From the NCBI GenBank assembly GCA_905215395.1, contig CAJMQA010000039.1, positions 1-16,805 of the forward strand: a DNA stretch of 16,805 nucleotides. Reading direction: 5' to 3'. Positions 15,251-16,805 of the stretch are shown here, piece after piece. This stretch comes from an uncultured bacterium. Lineage in GTDB: Bacteria > Bacteroidota > Bacteroidia > Bacteroidales > Marinifilaceae. The notes below the pieces were generated by a model. The model worked only from the letters and a program-made list of their open reading frames with translations, searched no databases and was not told where the DNA came from. Position 1 is the stretch's first letter; every line of letters begins with the position of its first letter. Position numbers and translations under genes: made by a program.

Positions 15251-15274
15251 CATAATAGAAATTAATAATTTTTG

Positions 15275-15282
15275 CAAAGTTA
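15275..15282 (-). promoter_or_regulatory. -7 box of the NifX-like/Smr operon
   Basis: The complement reads TAACTTTG, a perfect TAnnTTTG box, 24 bases upstream of the ATG at 15250. No convincing -33 element was seen. Confidence 0.55.
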
Positions 15283-15544
15283 CCAATTTTGTTTGTAAAG
15301 GTGATCGGTTTTATGGAATTATGATGTAGTATGAGTGGAAGTCCGTCGGTAAAAGGCATCATCTGTTTGTTTAATAGATGCTTCTTTCATGAATGAGCTT
15401 ATTCCGGGACGAAGGAAATGCTTTTGTCCGGAGATATTAGCTTTTTTCGTTCTTGTATGTTGATATAAGAAATGAAGTACATCTGCTGTGGTTTTTGCCT
15501 GCGGGCAGAATATAATACCGGAATTCTGGTCATAGAAGGTAAAA
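15283..15544. other. Intergenic stretch without a recognised gene
   Basis: No gene is recognised on either strand. On the minus strand one frame stays open for 86 codons (15579 down to the TAA at 15319), with composition that could be protein-like (for example YDQNSGIIFCPQAKTTADVL), but there is no plausible start near its beginning and no family I know. It may be the leftover of a decayed gene or chance. The plus strand frames are broken and do not extend the pirin fragment that follows. Confidence 0.4.
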
Positions 15545-15677
15545 TTGGTTCTCAGCGGAAAAACCCATAGATGAAACGATCATGGCATACGGATCTTTTG
15601 TCATGAATACCAAGGAAGAGATACCCGCAGCTTATGCTGATTTGAATGCCGGGAAATTCGGAATACTTGAGGATTAA
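15545..15677 (+). pseudogene. Pirin family protein, C-terminal remnant with frameshift
   Basis: Reading TTG at 15545 gives LVLSGK. If one A of the run at 15559-15563 is skipped, the frame continues PIDETIMAYGSFVMNTKEEI, then AYADLNAGKFGILED and a stop at 15675-15677. This matches the highly conserved end of pirins (L-L-x-G-x-P-x-x-E-P-x-x-x-Y-G-P-F-V-M-N-T-x-E-E-I, with a later G-K-F-G). Pirins are roughly 230-300 aa cupin proteins; only about 43 codons are left, with no start, no cupin part and a +1 shift, so the gene is dead. The upstream frame meets a stop at 15533. The stop codon overlaps that of the convergent acyltransferase gene. Pro-to-Thr and Pro-to-Ser changes (DET for NEP, YGS for YGP) also fit decay. 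Confidence 0.72.
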
Positions 15678-16507
15678 TCAATTTGATTTAATCCGTAGAC
15701 GATTTGCCGGATCTCTTCAGCCCATTCTGTCGGTTTTTTGCTTTTATCCAGCCTTTGCCAGGAAATAGGTTTACCGATATGTATGGTAAAACTTTGGTTT
15801 CTTTTTTTGAAGGTTTCGTCCGGCAAATAAAACATTTCCAGATTGACATTGAGATGAATTTTTTTCCGGAAATTGGCCAGGTTATAGAAAAAATTGGAAT
15901 TCTTCCCGTCAATAAAGATCGGAACAATATCCCTTTGGTGCTGTATTGCTTTGCTGACGAAACTTTTTTGCCAGGTAGGATCTTTGATGACACCTTTGTA
16001 TTTACGGCTTACCATGCCTGCCGGGAACATGATCATCTGGGCAGGTGAGGCATAGGCATTTTCAATTGCCGTCACAGCATCTTTTGCCATGGCTCCATGC
16101 TTGTTTACAGCCAGAAAAATATTATTCAGATTTTTCAGGTTCAGTAACAGATCATTGACCGGGAATTTCAGATCCGGAAAATATTTTCCCAGGAAAGAAA
16201 TCAATATGATGCCATCGGGACCTCCCAGAGGGTGGTTGGATACGAATATATAACGTCCATTGTTTGGTGGAAGATTTTCTATACCTTTCACCTGATATGA
16301 AACATTCAGGTATTCCAGAATGCCATCTGAAAAATCCAGCCCTTTCCGGTCTCCGTATCTATTAATAAAATCATTGATATCATCCTGGTGAATGATACGT
16401 TTCAGGAAAGAATATATAAAACCGGGTATTATCCTTGCCAGACGGGGATTTTTGCTATAAAAAATTTTTTCTATATATATAGGTTTGACGCGGTCAGTAT
16501 CTTCCAT
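15674..16507 (-). CDS. PlsC-like lysophospholipid acyltransferase
   Basis: A membrane-associated glycerolipid-type acyltransferase of the LPLAT superfamily, 277 aa from the ATG at 16507. The ATG at 16516 is also possible; the ATG at 16558 lies upstream of the -7 box and is rejected. Motif 1 is FVSNHPLGGPDGI (88-100), with His92 and Asp98 as the catalytic pair. The spacing is H-x5-D, one residue longer than the classic H-x4-D, a form I associate with Bacteroidota hemolysin-like acyltransferases. Motif 3 is MIMFPAGMVSRK (158-169), and VPIFIDGKNS (195-204) is the usual following strand. It could act on lysophosphatidic acid or on amino-acid lipids such as glycine or ornithine lipids (inference). 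No partner N-acyltransferase gene lies next to it. Its stop overlaps the pirin remnant's. Confidence 0.85.
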   Translation of the reverse strand: MEDTDRVKPIYIEKIFYSKNPRLARIIPGFIYSFLKRIIHQDDINDFINRYGDRKGLDFSDGILEYLNVSYQVKGIENLPPNNGRYIFVSNHPLGGPDGIILISFLGKYFPDLKFPVNDLLLNLKNLNNIFLAVNKHGAMAKDAVTAIENAYASPAQMIMFPAGMVSRKYKGVIKDPTWQKSFVSKAIQHQRDIVPIFIDGKNSNFFYNLANFRKKIHLNVNLEMFYLPDETFKKRNQSFTIHIGKPISWQRLDKSKKPTEWAEEIRQIVYGLNQID

Positions 16508-16547
16508 GTTTATCATTTTGGAGCAAATATTTTTAATTTCAGATGCA

Positions 16548-16555
16548 CAAAGATA
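16548..16555 (-). promoter_or_regulatory. -7 box of the acyltransferase gene
   Basis: The complement reads TATCTTTG, identical to the -7 box at 10848. It lies 31 bases upstream of the ATG at 16516 and 40 upstream of that at 16507. Two small inverted repeats sit just upstream of it: AAGATC-T-GATCTT (16562-16574) and AAACC-T-GGTTT (16582-16592). They are possible operators, but no regulator is known. Confidence 0.6.
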
Positions 16556-16683
16556 CAAATTAAGATCTGATCTTCCAGTGAAAACCTGGTTTGTTGGAAA
16601 CTTTCGGGAGGTATTTGCGTTAAAGTGAGTATATTATTGAAAAGATAGAACTGAACTGATAAGTTAAACTAAAAACAAAAACT

Positions 16684-16805
16684 ATGAAACGTACATTTTT
16701 TATGACAGGATTGGCAGTATTGATACTGTCATTTTTCATGGCCGGATGTAATTCCATGAAGAAATTACAGAAGGATGTGATTGAAACTGCTGTCGTTGGT
16801 TATGT
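16684..16805 (+). CDS. Lipoprotein, N-terminal part (3' end outside window)
   Basis: Only 40 codons are visible. MKRTFFM and a hydrophobic core lead to the lipobox FMAGC with Cys22 as the lipidation site, so this is an exported lipoprotein. The residues after the cysteine (NSMKKLQKDVIETAVVGYV) lack the acidic run that marks surface-exposed lipoproteins in Bacteroides, so a periplasm-facing position is more likely (inference). The frame starts after an A-rich leader (AAAAACAAAAACT), a common arrangement for strongly translated genes in this group. The start resembles Bacteroidales lipoproteins that carry an OmpA-like C-terminal domain, but that part is not in the window, so the family stays open. 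Confidence 0.75.
   Translation, partial: MKRTFFMTGLAVLILSFFMAGCNSMKKLQKDVIETAVVGY

Noticed and set aside
16517..16558. Longer start for the acyltransferase
   Set aside because: The ATG at 16558 is upstream of the TATCTTTG -7 box at 16548-16555 and would not be on the transcript.
1..16805. CRISPR arrays, insertion sequences, tRNA or rRNA genes, phage genes
   Set aside because: I looked for regularly spaced repeats, transposase motifs and structured RNA genes and saw none; the isolated XRE regulator alone is not evidence for a prophage.

Overview
The window looks like a chromosomal stretch from an anaerobic member of the Bacteroidales (phylum Bacteroidota). Four things in the sequence point there: the menaquinone gene order F-D-B-C-E; Bacteroides-type promoters with a TAnnTTTG -7 box and almost no Shine-Dalgarno sites; a methyltransferase of the PG_1098 (Porphyromonas gingivalis) type; and a DUF2027-Smr protein. 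I see no phage, transposon, CRISPR array, tRNA or rRNA. Genus cannot be fixed by reading alone.

Positions 1-5162 (+ strand) hold a tightly packed menaquinone operon: the 3' end of menF (isochorismate synthase), then menD, menB, menC and menE, with gaps of 32, 9, 13 and 1 bases. Together they take chorismate to 1,4-dihydroxy-2-naphthoyl-CoA, the head-group precursor of the quinone used in anaerobic respiration. There is no menH between menD and menB, and menE encodes an unusually short ligase. A convergent MFS transporter (5167-6360, -) follows. Divergent from it is a radical SAM protein with an extra C-terminal iron-sulfur cysteine set and a charged tail (6529-8079, +).

Positions 8091-10741 (- strand) carry an NhaD-type Na+/H+ antiporter and, downstream of it, a THUMP-like class I methyltransferase. 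Two small unrecognised envelope proteins follow on the + strand (10874-11269 and 11407-11928), separated by a 137-base gap full of interleaved inverted repeats. A convergent XRE-family repressor gene (11955-12380, -) has a cluster of TTCAATA sites in front of it, probably its own operators. Thioredoxin reductase trxB (12821-13783, +) is next. It meets a DUF2027-Smr protein tail to tail through an 18-bp perfect terminator stem that contains both stop codons. The Smr gene lies downstream of a NifX-like iron-cluster protein with a His/Cys-rich tail (14849-15250, -).

Positions 15254-15673 are decayed. A short + strand piece encodes the conserved C-terminus of a pirin, with a one-base frameshift and no N-terminal part; the rest has no recognisable gene but keeps a long open frame on the - strand. 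A PlsC-like acyltransferase (15674-16507, -) and the start of a lipoprotein gene (16684 to the end, +) close the window. I did not find a clearly new multi-gene system. The most open questions are the radical SAM enzyme, the repeat-rich gap at 11270-11406, the XRE operator cluster and the pirin remnant.
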